Positions 1 through 7,064 of a stretch of DNA of 42,203 nt are shown piece by piece. Source of the stretch: Lachnospiraceae bacterium (lineage in GTDB: Bacteria; Bacillota; Clostridia; Lachnospirales; Lachnospiraceae); assembly GCA_900759665.1 (NCBI GenBank), contig CAAEWE010000082.1, positions 1-42,203 on the forward strand, given 5' to 3'. Below the pieces are notes generated by a model. The model did no database searches, was not told the origin of the DNA, and saw nothing but the letters and a program-made list of their open reading frames with translations. Within the stretch, counting starts at the first letter, position 1. The number at the start of each line of letters is the position of its first letter. The position numbers and the translations under genes are program-made.

Positions 1-1362
1 AACCGTGACGACCGCTACAGCCGAGACGACAGGAATAGTAACCGAGACGACCGCTACAGCCGAGATGACCGCTACAGTCGTGATGATCGTAATAATGGAA
101 GCAGCCGTGACAGCTATAGCGGTCATGACAGCAGAAGCTTTTCGCATGATGATTCTGCCCATACTTCTCATGTAAATATGAGGGGAGATGCGGCAACGAT
201 GCCGCTTGCGGAACTGGCACAGCTTGACAGTGGCGAGACAAAGACTGGCATTCTTGAGGTTATGCCGGAGGGATATGGCTTTGTAAGATGTGATAATTAT
301 CTGCCGGGGGAGGCTGATGTTTACGTTTCTCCTGCCATGATACGTCGTTTCGGACTTCGGACAGGCGATATTCTTGTGGGTAATACCCGGATCAAGAATC
401 AGAACGAAAAGTTCAGTGCATTATTATATGTAAATACCGTGAATGGTTATACGCTGGAAGAGACCTCCAGCAGAGTGAAATTTGAGAATCTGACACCGGT
501 CTTTCCGAATGAGCGGATCCGTCTGGAGGTGCCGGGAGCAGGGAACAGCAATATTTCCATGCGTATGATGGATCTGATCTCTCCAATCGGAAAGGGACAG
601 AGGGGGATGATCGTATCCCAGCCCAAGACAGGTAAAACAACATTATTAAAGCAGGTAGCAAAATCCGTGACACATAATGATCCGGATATGCATCTGATCG
701 TCCTGCTGATCGATGAGCGTCCGGAGGAAGTGACGGACATTAAGGAGTCCATTCAGGGAGAGAATGTAGAGGTGATCTATTCTACCTTTGATGAACTGCC
801 GGAGAACCATAAAAGGGTATCTGAGATGGTGATTGAACGTGCAAAGCGTCTCGTGGAGCATGGTGGAGATGTGATGATCCTTCTGGATTCCATTACACGT
901 CTGGCGAGAGCTTATAACCTGACGGTACAGCCAAGCGGTCGTACGTTGTCCGGTGGTCTGGATCCGGCCGCCCTCTATATGCCAAAGCGGTTCTTTGGTG
1001 CTGCACGTAATATGAGAGAGGGCGGAAGTCTGACCATCCTTGCAACGGCATTGGTAGATACCGGAAGTAAAATGGACGACGTGGTGTTTGAGGAGTTTAA
1101 GGGAACCGGTAATATGGAAATGGTTCTGGACAGAAGTCTTTCCGAGAAACGTCTGTTCCCGGCGATCGATCTGCCGAGATCAAGTACCCGACGGGACGAT
1201 CTGCTTCTGGATCAGGAGGAGATGGAGGCCAACTTCCTGATCCGCAAGGCATTTGGCGGTAATAAGTCCGAGGAAGCGGTGGAAAATATTATTTCCATGT
1301 TCCGCAAGACGAAGGATAATAAAGAATTGATCCAGCTGGTAAAAAAAGTAAAAATTGTCTAA
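1..1362 (+). CDS. rho: Transcription termination factor Rho (5' end outside window)
   Basis: Hexameric RNA-dependent ATPase that terminates untranslated transcripts. The reading frame is open from base 1, so the ATG at 178 is internal (residue 60 of the visible part) and the gene starts upstream of the window. Visible order: an Arg/Asp/Ser/Tyr-rich low-complexity insertion (about residues 1-59), a cold-shock-like RNA-binding domain (EVMPEGYGFVR), then the RecA-like motor with Walker A (SQPKTGKTTLL), Walker B (VMILLDSITRLARAYN) and the secondary RNA-site region PSGRTLSGGLDPAAL. The C-terminus is complete. rpmE follows under its own promoter. The acidic/basic insertion is typical of Rho proteins that carry an extra N-terminal insertion domain; it is absent from E. 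coli Rho. Identity is certain; the length of the N-terminus is unknown. Confidence 0.97.
   Translation, partial: NRDDRYSRDDRNSNRDDRYSRDDRYSRDDRNNGSSRDSYSGHDSRSFSHDDSAHTSHVNMRGDAATMPLAELAQLDSGETKTGILEVMPEGYGFVRCDNYLPGEADVYVSPAMIRRFGLRTGDILVGNTRIKNQNEKFSALLYVNTVNGYTLEETSSRVKFENLTPVFPNERIRLEVPGAGNSNISMRMMDLISPIGKGQRGMIVSQPKTGKTTLLKQVAKSVTHNDPDMHLIVLLIDERPEEVTDIKESIQGENVEVIYSTFDELPENHKRVSEMVIERAKRLVEHGGDVMILLDSITRLARAYNLTVQPSGRTLSGGLDPAALYMPKRFFGAARNMREGGSLTILATALVDTGSKMDDVVFEEFKGTGNMEMVLDRSLSEKRLFPAIDLPRSSTRRDDLLLDQEEMEANFLIRKAFGGNKSEEAVENIISMFRKTKDNKELIQLVKKVKIV
4..102 (+). repeat. Degenerate 18-nt tandem repeats in the Rho insertion domain
   Basis: Near-repeats of CGAGACGACCGCTACAGC lie at 4-21, 43-60 and 61-78, with diverged units at 22-42 and 79-93. 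They encode RDDRYS units. The array probably continues to the left of the window. In-frame unit length means copy number can change without a frameshift. Confidence 0.8.
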
Positions 1363-1371
1363 GAAAAGTGC

Positions 1372-1400
1372 TTGCATTTGAAATAACGCTATGATATACT
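1372..1400 (+). promoter_or_regulatory. Promoter of rpmE
   Basis: A weak -35 TTGCAT (1372-1377) is followed by a 17-nt spacer and an extended -10, TGATATACT, with hexamer TATACT at 1395-1400. It lies between the rho stop and rpmE, giving rpmE a transcript independent of rho and a leader of roughly 60 nt. Confidence 0.7.
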
Positions 1401-1424
1401 GAGTAAGTTGTGTGTAAGTAATAG

Positions 1425-1444
1425 GTTATCCCTGTCAGGATAAC
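1425..1444 (+). promoter_or_regulatory. Leader stem-loop just upstream of the rpmE ribosome binding site
   Basis: A perfect 7-bp inverted repeat, GTTATCC (1425-1431) and GGATAAC (1438-1444) with a 6-nt loop, ends two to three bases before the AAAGGAGG ribosome binding site. L31 leader motifs are known in several bacterial groups, so an autoregulatory L31-binding element is plausible. That role is inferred from position only. Confidence 0.45.
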
Positions 1445-1464
1445 GAAAGGAGGTTACTAACATC

Positions 1465-1671
1465 ATGAGAGAAGGAATTCATCCTAATTATTATCAGGCA
1501 AAGGTTGTCTGCAACTGTGGAAATGAGTTTGTAACAGGTTCTACAAAGGAAGAGATCCATGTAGAAATCTGCTCTAAATGCCATTCATTCTACACCGGAC
1601 AGCAGAAGGCTGTTAAAGCTCGTGGTGCGATTGACAAATTCAATCGTCGTTATGGCATTAACGCAAACTAG
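1465..1671 (+). CDS. rpmE: 50S ribosomal protein L31 (zinc-binding form)
   Basis: Small protein of the large ribosomal subunit at the central protuberance, bridging to the 30S head. The 68-residue length is normal. Cysteines at 16, 18, 36 and 39 (CNC and CSKC) form the zinc site, so this is the C+ form rather than the zinc-independent paralogue RpmE2. HSFYTGQQK is the family signature. The start is fixed by AAAGGAGG at 1446-1453. The gene has its own promoter and leader hairpin and ends before a strong hairpin, so it is probably mainly monocistronic despite sitting between rho and the DUF1385 gene. Confidence 0.98.
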   Translation: MREGIHPNYYQAKVVCNCGNEFVTGSTKEEIHVEICSKCHSFYTGQQKAVKARGAIDKFNRRYGINAN

Positions 1672-1701
1672 CGGGATATTTGGCCGGGGAGACCGGTCTT
1701 T

Positions 1702-1740
1702 CAAATGGTCACAGTACCTTTGCGGTATTGTGACCATTTG
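1702..1740 (+). terminator. Hairpin downstream of rpmE
   Basis: Arms of 17 nt at 1702-1718 and 1724-1740 (CAAATGGTCACAGTACC paired with GGTATTGTGACCATTTG, one G-U pair) and a 5-nt loop. No clean T tract follows (TGTTAATC), so it may be a leaky terminator or an RNA-stabilising 3' end. Confidence 0.65.
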
Positions 1741-1780
1741 TGTTAATCAATAGTTTTAGTTAGTAGGAAGGAACGATACG

Positions 1781-3505
1781 ATGAAATCATCAGGAATTGG
1801 CGGGCAGGCGGTGCTCGAAGGGGTTATGATGCGTAATCGTGATAAATATGCGGTTGCCGTCAGAAAGCCCGATGGAGAAATTTCTGTTCAAAACTGGGAC
1901 ACAGGGAGCGTACGAGACAGGCATATTCTGCTTCGTCTGCCGATCGTCCGCGGTGTCGTGGCATTTATAGAATCATTGATACTTGGAATTAAAACTCTGA
2001 CCTATTCCTCAAGTTTTCTTGAAGAGGATGGAGAGAAGGCAGGACAGGTGGAAGCAGTAGAGATTTCTGACAGGAAGGAGCTGTTGGAAAATATTCTCAT
2101 TGTGGCATTGTCTATTCTGCTGGCGGTCGGATTCTTTATGATACTGCCTTTTGCAGTGTCTGAGCTGTTTCGGGGAAAAGTGCATTCCCAGACGACGATA
2201 TCTGTGATCGAGGGAATTCTCAAGGTTTTGCTGTTTTTGGGATATGTTGTGGCAATCTCATTTTTGAGCGATATCAAAAGAACTTTTATGTATCATGGTG
2301 CGGAGCACAAAACCATCAATTGTGTGGAAAATGGTTTGGATCTTACCGTGGAAAATGTAAAAAAGCAGTCCCGTTATCATAGAAGATGCGGAACAAGCTT
2401 TTTGCTGGTGGTGATGATCGTCAGTATTGTTTTCTTTATGTTTATTCGTTTTGATAATCTGTGGATTCGGATGCTTTACCGGATCCTGCTGATCCCGGTG
2501 GTTGCTGGAGTATCCTTTGAACTGATCCAGTTTGTGGGCAATACTGATAATAAACTGGTGCTTTTGATCAGTAAGCCGGGGCTCTGGCTGCAGAAGCTGA
2601 CTACAAGGGAGCCGGATGACGGAATGATCGAGGTAGCGATCGCATCGGTAGAGGCAGTATTTGACTGGAGAGCATATCAGACGGAACTGCACAAGGAAAA
2701 GGAACGTCGCACCCGCAGAAAGAAAAAGGCAGAGAAAAGAAAGCAGGAAACGGCAGAAAAAAAGGAAGAAACTGCTTTTGTCAATGAGAACGATGAGACA
2801 AGTGATGAAACCGGAATTGTTGCTGCAAAAACGGAGGAAGCCGATGAGATTGTCTGGAGCCGCAGTGGAGCTGTGACAAAGAAGCAGAAGAAAGCTGACG
2901 GAGAGAAAGAAGCTGTCCCACGAAAGAGTGAGCAGACGGAAGCGGTTCCGGAACAGGAAGAGAGCATAGAGTTAGAGAAAGCTGCCTGGAAGAAGGAAAA
3001 AGAAAGTGCAGAGTTAGAGAAGGCTGCCAGAGAGAATAAGAAAGAAAGTATAGAGTTAGAAAAGGCTGCCCGGAAGAAGGAAAAAGAAAGTGCAGAGTTA
3101 GAAAAGGCTGCCAGAGAAAATAAGAAGGAAAGTATAGAGTTAGAAAAGGCTGCCCGAAAGAAGAAAAATGAGAGCAGCAAGGCAACAAAAGAGAAAGAAA
3201 GCAATTCGGGCTTCTGGAAGAAACTGCCAAAATCAAAGAAACGCCGGGAACTGGAAGAACGTGAGGAGAGGTACCGGAACCGTGCAGCAGAGCGTATGCG
3301 CCAGATCAAGGAGCAGGAAGCCAGAGAGGCAGCTCATGAGAAGGCATATCAGGAGGCCAAAAAACGCCGGGCAGAGCGTCTTGCAGCTACACAGGAGCTT
3401 CCAAAGCTGGACGAGGGAAGAAAAGCAGCTCCAAAGGTAACGGTGGAGCAGGATGCCGATGATCTGAAGAGTCTGGATCGTTTCTTTGATGACAAGAAGA
3501 AATAG
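1781..3505 (+). CDS. DUF1385 (YqhQ-family) membrane protein with repetitive charged C-terminal tail
   Basis: Function unknown; the family is common in Firmicutes next to rpmE and prmC-prfA. Residues 1 to about 300 are the DUF1385 domain: it opens with GIGGQAVLEGVMMR, carries the conserved MYHGAEHK and RCGTSFL motifs, and has about four hydrophobic segments (roughly residues 105-127, 145-165, 205-225 and 230-255). Residues 300-574 are a very charged Lys/Glu/Ala-rich tail, predicted helical and coiled-coil-like, with five perfect-length 14-residue repeats. YqhQ proteins are normally only a little over 300 residues, so the tail is an unusual extension. It is presumably cytoplasmic and could bind RNA, ribosomes or membrane-associated partners; that is inference. 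The start follows GTAGGAAGGA. prmC begins 49 nt downstream. Confidence 0.9.
   Translation: MKSSGIGGQAVLEGVMMRNRDKYAVAVRKPDGEISVQNWDTGSVRDRHILLRLPIVRGVVAFIESLILGIKTLTYSSSFLEEDGEKAGQVEAVEISDRKELLENILIVALSILLAVGFFMILPFAVSELFRGKVHSQTTISVIEGILKVLLFLGYVVAISFLSDIKRTFMYHGAEHKTINCVENGLDLTVENVKKQSRYHRRCGTSFLLVVMIVSIVFFMFIRFDNLWIRMLYRILLIPVVAGVSFELIQFVGNTDNKLVLLISKPGLWLQKLTTREPDDGMIEVAIASVEAVFDWRAYQTELHKEKERRTRRKKKAEKRKQETAEKKEETAFVNENDETSDETGIVAAKTEEADEIVWSRSGAVTKKQKKADGEKEAVPRKSEQTEAVPEQEESIELEKAAWKKEKESAELEKAARENKKESIELEKAARKKEKESAELEKAARENKKESIELEKAARKKKNESSKATKEKESNSGFWKKLPKSKKRRELEEREERYRNRAAERMRQIKEQEAREAAHEKAYQEAKKRRAERLAATQELPKLDEGRKAAPKVTVEQDADDLKSLDRFFDDKKK
2960..3169 (+). repeat. Five tandem 42-bp repeats in the tail of the DUF1385 gene
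   Basis: Units at 2960, 3002, 3044, 3086 and 3128 each encode 14 residues of the form ES(I/A)ELEKAA plus five residues, alternating I- and A-type. Bases 3002-3085 and 3086-3169 differ at only about six of 84 positions, so the last step was a recent 84-bp duplication. Each unit is a multiple of three, so the frame is kept. Confidence 0.9.
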
Positions 3506-3554
3506 TGGCTGATATCATAAATAAATTTATGGAGATAAGGACAGGAGGCTGCAA

Positions 3555-4388
3555 ATGACCTTTCGAGAGCTTCTCACAGAAGGAAAAAATGCTCTGACAG
3601 TCTGCAAAATCGAGGATGCAGAGCTTGATGCCTGGCTTTTGCTGGAGCATATCAGTCATATGAACCGGGCAGCATTTTTTCTGCGGCAGCAGGAGAATGC
3701 TTCACAGGAGGATATCTGTAGATACCGCGATCTGATCCGACAGCGAGGCAGTCATATTCCGGTGCAGCATCTGACCGGGACACAGGAATTTATGGGACTG
3801 GAGTTCCTGGTTTCTCCGGACGTACTGGTGCCCAGACAGGATACGGAGCTTTTGGTGGAAAAGCTGCTTCCGTTGGTTTCCGGCAAGAGCATCTTAGATG
3901 TCTGTACCGGTTCCGGATGTATTGCCATATCGCTGGCGAAGCTGGGGGTGCCTCGGCGTGTGGATGCCACGGATCTTTCCGGGAAGGCTCTGGATATTGC
4001 CGGAAAGAATGCCAAAAAGCTGGAAGCGGATGTGACATTTTATCAGAGAGATCTTCTGGAAAATATATCAGAAAAGTATGATATCATCGTTTCCAATCCA
4101 CCTTATATTGCGTCCAAGGTGGTTCGCGGGCTGATGCCGGAGGTACGGGAGCATGAACCGCTTTTGGCTCTGGATGGAGGTGCAGACGGTCTGGTGCTGT
4201 ACCGCCGTCTGCTGGAGCAGGTTCCCCCGCATTTAGAGACGGATGGAATCTTTGCGGTAGAGATTGGGTATGATCAGGGAGAGACCGTGACAGAATTGTT
4301 TGTGCAGCATGGCTTTGAAGAGATAGAATGCTGTCAGGATCTGTGTGGCAATGACAGAGTGGTGATGGGACGCCTGAATAAACAATAA
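3555..4388 (+). CDS. prmC: Peptide chain release factor N5-glutamine methyltransferase
   Basis: SAM-dependent enzyme that methylates the glutamine of the GGQ motif in release factors RF1 and RF2, increasing termination efficiency. The 277-residue length is normal. An N-terminal helical domain contains VPRQDTELLVE, followed by the SAM-binding motif LDVCTGSGCIAISL and the catalytic SNPPYIAS motif that holds the substrate glutamine. The substrate gene prfA begins 67 nt downstream, the classical arrangement. The start is preceded by GACAGGAGG with proper spacing. Confidence 0.97.
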   Translation: MTFRELLTEGKNALTVCKIEDAELDAWLLLEHISHMNRAAFFLRQQENASQEDICRYRDLIRQRGSHIPVQHLTGTQEFMGLEFLVSPDVLVPRQDTELLVEKLLPLVSGKSILDVCTGSGCIAISLAKLGVPRRVDATDLSGKALDIAGKNAKKLEADVTFYQRDLLENISEKYDIIVSNPPYIASKVVRGLMPEVREHEPLLALDGGADGLVLYRRLLEQVPPHLETDGIFAVEIGYDQGETVTELFVQHGFEEIECCQDLCGNDRVVMGRLNKQ

Positions 4389-4455
4389 AATGCTTTGTGC
4401 CTAGGGTTCAAAGTTTGTGCAGGAATAAATAACAGCAGAAACAGGAGGAAGAAAA

Positions 4456-5532
4456 ATGTTTGATCGTTTAGAGGATTTGGCACGGAGTCTGGAAGAGATA
4501 AATATGCAGCTGACGGATCCGGATGTCATTAATGACCAGAATAAATACCGGGAGCTGATGAAGGAGCAGAGTGAGCTGACTCCGATCGTAGAAAAGTATC
4601 AGGAGTACCGTGCGGCAAAGGACGGGATTGAGGAAAGCCTTCAGATGCTGGAGGAGGAAAATGACGAGGAGATGCGGGAGCTTGCCAAGGAGGAACTGGC
4701 AGAGTGCCGCGAGGCGGTAGAAAAGTGTGAGCAGGAGTTAAAGATTTTGATGCTTCCGAAGGATCCGAACGATGATAAAAATGTTATCGTGGAGATCCGT
4801 GGTGGTGCCGGTGGAGATGAGGCGGCACTGTTTGCGGCAGATCTGTTCCGTATGTATTCCAAGTTTGCGGAGGCAAACCGCTGGAAGGTTGAAGTCATGA
4901 GTGCCAATGAAAATGGCATCGGCGGTTTCAAGGAAATTGTATTTATGGTAAACGGTCTTGGTGCGTATTCCAAGCTGAAATATGAGAGTGGTGTGCATCG
5001 CGTGCAGAGAATTCCGTCTACCGAGTCTGGTGGGCGTATCCATACCTCTACGGCAACCGTAGCGATCATGCCGGAGGTGGAAGAGGTTGATGTGCAGGTG
5101 GATCCGAAGGATTGTAAGATTGATGTGTTCCGTGCCTCCGGAAACGGTGGACAGTGTGTCAACACCACCGACTCTGCAGTTCGTATCACACATATTCCGA
5201 CGGGAATCGTGGTATCTTGTCAGGACGAGAAGTCACAGCTTAAGAACAAGGACAAGGCGATGAAGGTTCTCCGTTCCCGTATCTATGATCTGGAGAGAGA
5301 GAAGGCAGAGAGTGAGCAGTCCGCAGAGCGGCGCAGTCAGGTGGGTACAGGTGACCGTTCCGAGAAGATCCGTACTTACAACTTCCCGCAGGGACGCGTA
5401 ACCGATCACAGGATCAAGTTTACAAGCCATCGTCTGAATGAGATCCTGGATGGAGATCTCAATGAGCTGTTAGATAATATTATCGCAGTGGATCAGGCAG
5501 CGAAGCTGGCGAAGATGAATGAGGAAGCATAA
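4456..5532 (+). CDS. prfA: Peptide chain release factor 1
   Basis: Recognises UAA and UAG stop codons and triggers peptidyl-tRNA hydrolysis on the ribosome. It has 358 residues, the usual RF1 length. The N-terminal part is coiled and acidic. The codon-recognition motif is PST within RIPSTESGGRIHTS (the PxT motif of RF1, not the SPF of RF2). The catalytic GGQ lies in SGNGGQCVNTTDSAVR. The gene is coupled in function to prmC immediately upstream. The ribosome binding site is ACAGGAGGAAG. No clear terminator follows before the toxin-antitoxin promoter at 5538. Confidence 0.98.
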   Translation: MFDRLEDLARSLEEINMQLTDPDVINDQNKYRELMKEQSELTPIVEKYQEYRAAKDGIEESLQMLEEENDEEMRELAKEELAECREAVEKCEQELKILMLPKDPNDDKNVIVEIRGGAGGDEAALFAADLFRMYSKFAEANRWKVEVMSANENGIGGFKEIVFMVNGLGAYSKLKYESGVHRVQRIPSTESGGRIHTSTATVAIMPEVEEVDVQVDPKDCKIDVFRASGNGGQCVNTTDSAVRITHIPTGIVVSCQDEKSQLKNKDKAMKVLRSRIYDLEREKAESEQSAERRSQVGTGDRSEKIRTYNFPQGRVTDHRIKFTSHRLNEILDGDLNELLDNIIAVDQAAKLAKMNEEA

Positions 5533-5537
5533 ATAAA

Positions 5538-5567
5538 TTGAAAAAACGGCATAATATATGATATAAT
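5538..5567 (+). promoter_or_regulatory. Promoter of the toxin-antitoxin-NUDIX unit
   Basis: -35 TTGAAA (5538-5543), 18-nt spacer, and extended -10 TGATATAAT with TATAAT at 5562-5567. It starts a few bases after the prfA stop and is among the closest matches to the sigma-A consensus in the window. Confidence 0.8.
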
Positions 5568-5574
5568 CAGATAT
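5554..5574. promoter_or_regulatory. Imperfect palindrome over the -10 box, candidate autoregulatory operator
   Basis: Arms ATATATGAT (5554-5562) and ATCAGATAT (5566-5574) match at 8 of 9 positions around a 3-nt centre. It covers the whole -10 hexamer. Type II antitoxins commonly bind such sites to repress their own operon; that use here is inferred. Confidence 0.5.
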
Positions 5575-5614
5575 AGACGAAAAGCTTCACATGAATAAGG
5601 AAGAAGGTGGTTGC

Positions 5615-5851
5615 ATGTTAGCGTTGCAGGGATATTATGATGGTAAATCTGTTCAAACATTAGAAAAGATTCACGCTAAAAAAAATCAGAAACTGGTGAT
5701 CACAGTGCTGGATGAGTATTTAGAAGAGGAACCCAAAAAGAAAATGCAGTCAGCCAGAGGTGTTTTGAAGAATTATGCAAATCCTTCTATGCAGAGTCAG
5801 GAAAGGGATGCCTGGAAAAAGGCGGTGATAGATCGTTATGGTAATGCTTGA
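5615..5851 (+). CDS. Antitoxin of a PIN-domain type II toxin-antitoxin pair
   Basis: A small protein of 78 residues expected to bind and neutralise the PIN toxin encoded by the next gene, and probably to repress the shared promoter. The N-terminal half (GYYDGK..., KKNQKLVITVLDEYLEE) resembles clostridial antitoxins that begin with a short beta-rich DNA-binding or dimerisation segment. The C-terminal half is charged and helical, as expected for a toxin-wrapping tail. An upstream in-frame ATG at 5591 would give 86 residues, but the ATG at 5615 has the good ribosome binding site (GGAAGAAGGTGG, close spacing). The gene overlaps the toxin by 14 nt. Codons are richer in A and T than those of prfA, suggesting acquisition by transfer. 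Confidence 0.8.
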   Translation: MLALQGYYDGKSVQTLEKIHAKKNQKLVITVLDEYLEEEPKKKMQSARGVLKNYANPSMQSQERDAWKKAVIDRYGNA

Positions 5852-6209
5852 TACCAACATGATTTTACGGTATTTACTTAATGATAATCTTGAGATGGCA
5901 GAATATGCTCAGAGTGTAATACAAAGCGAAAATGCCAAAATAACCATTGAGGTCATTGCGGAGGTTGTATATGTATTAAAAGGCGTTTATTCTGTCAGCA
6001 GGCAGGAGATTCGAGACAGTTTGGAAGTTTTTATAGAGGAAGTGGAAATAACAGAAAAGGAAGTCGTTAATTGTGCTTTAGATACGTATGCGAAGCATAA
6101 TCTGGATTTTGTTGATTGTGTTTTATATGCATATCGTGAGGTATACAATTATGATATTTTGACTTTTGATAAGAAATTGAAAAGATTATTACATACAAAG
6201 GAACAATAA
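5838..6209 (+). CDS. PIN-domain ribonuclease toxin (VapC-like)
   Basis: Magnesium-dependent endoribonuclease fold. The 123-residue length fits VapC-type toxins. The acidic active-site set is visible: Asp5 in MLDTN, Glu42 in IAEVVYVL, Asp90 and Asp93 in NLDFVDCVLYA, and Asp111 in LTFDKKL. The target RNA cannot be told from sequence. Its start lies inside the end of the antitoxin gene, so translation is likely coupled; ATG codons at 5838 and 5844 are both possible. The NUDIX gene begins 2 nt after its stop. AT-rich like its antitoxin. Confidence 0.88.
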   Translation: MVMLDTNMILRYLLNDNLEMAEYAQSVIQSENAKITIEVIAEVVYVLKGVYSVSRQEIRDSLEVFIEEVEITEKEVVNCALDTYAKHNLDFVDCVLYAYREVYNYDILTFDKKLKRLLHTKEQ

Positions 6210-6211
6210 CA

Positions 6212-6712
6212 ATGGAATTTTGGGATATATACGACGAAAATAAACAGCGTACTGGGCGTACCATGAAACGCAATGACTGGCGGCTGAAGGAAGGAGAATA
6301 CCATCTGTCCGTTCTGGGAGTGATCAGACGGCCGGATGGCAGAGTCCTGATCACGAAGCGTGCCATGGATAAGGAATGGGCACCTGGCTGGTGGGAAGTG
6401 CCGGGCGGCGGCGTGCAGGCAGGAGAGGATTCTGCAGATGCCGTTTTGCGTGAAGTGCGGGAAGAAACCGGTCTGGATGTATCAAGGGCAGAAGGCGGTC
6501 TTTTGTTCTCCTACCGTCGGGAAAATATTAAAGAAGGCGACAATTATTTCGTGGATGTGTACCGGTTTACCATGGATTTTACAGAGTCCGATGTAACAGT
6601 ACAGCAGGAAGAAGTCAATGGCTTTGAGATCGCGGATCCTGCAAAGATCGAGGAGTACGGCAGGAAGGGGATTTTCCTTCATTATGACAGTATTCGGAAA
6701 GCATTTGAATGA
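6212..6712 (+). CDS. NUDIX hydrolase
   Basis: Hydrolyses a nucleoside diphosphate linked to another moiety; the substrate is unknown. It has 166 residues with a full Nudix box: the Gly-rich GGGVQAGE, then LREVREETGLDV giving the REUxEExGU catalytic metal-binding core. The N-terminus (FWDIYDENKQRTGRTMKR) is like IPP-isomerase-type and YfcD-like NUDIX proteins. It begins 2 nt after the toxin stop, with its ribosome binding site (AAAGGAACA) inside the toxin gene, and is closed by a strong terminator. It therefore shares the toxin-antitoxin transcript. Whether that link is functional or accidental is open. Confidence 0.92.
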   Translation: MEFWDIYDENKQRTGRTMKRNDWRLKEGEYHLSVLGVIRRPDGRVLITKRAMDKEWAPGWWEVPGGGVQAGEDSADAVLREVREETGLDVSRAEGGLLFSYRRENIKEGDNYFVDVYRFTMDFTESDVTVQQEEVNGFEIADPAKIEEYGRKGIFLHYDSIRKAFE

Positions 6713-6744
6713 GTCGGGTTATATCATCAACAGCGTACCCAATG

Positions 6745-6776
6745 TCAGCAGCCCAAGCCTGGCTGCTGATTTTTTT
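6745..6776 (+). terminator. Rho-independent terminator after the NUDIX gene
   Basis: A perfect 9-bp stem, TCAGCAGCC (6745-6753) with GGCTGCTGA (6761-6769), a 7-nt loop and a run of seven T. Confidence 0.92.
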
Positions 6777-6983
6777 GAGTTTTTCATGAAAAAAAAGTGT
6801 TTTTGATGAAACCGCACCAATTCTGCTCAGGACTCCGGTCAGAGCTGCCAATACTAAATAATACTATACTCCTTTTTTCTCCGTTGGAAACACTCCTGAT
6901 GATTCGGTGTGGGGAGTTTGAGTTAGTCATTTAATAAAACCAAACGGATTATAACAAAATGAACATAAACATTTTTCGGATGA
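6777..6983. other. Intergenic region without a recognisable gene
   Basis: This is the empty part of the 352-nt gap between the NUDIX and beta-galactosidase genes. It is AT-rich, with a short imperfect hairpin around 6890-6920 and the string AGTTTGAGTTA at 6915-6925, which recurs inverted near the right end of the window. No convincing ORF, tRNA or known riboswitch was seen. Confidence 0.5.
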
Positions 6984-7012
6984 TTGAAATATGTCTCAGA
7001 TATAAGTAAAAT
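6984..7012 (+). promoter_or_regulatory. Promoter of the beta-galactosidase gene
   Basis: -35 TTGAAA (6984-6989), 17-nt spacer and -10 TAAAAT (7007-7012), 53 nt upstream of the start codon. No operator or catabolite-repression site was recognised with confidence. Confidence 0.65.
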
Positions 7013-7064
7013 AAGTATATCGCGATAATGTAACGGGTTATTATTAAAAAACGGAGGAAGCAAA

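Noticed and set aside
2960..3169. Regular 42-bp repeats as a CRISPR array
   Set aside because: Units are contiguous without unique spacers, in frame and coding for a continuous peptide.
2677..3309. Long minus-strand frame opposite the tail of the DUF1385 gene, rich in Ser and Phe
   Set aside because: It is the mirror of the Lys/Glu repeat region, has no ribosome binding site and overlaps a well-supported gene fully.
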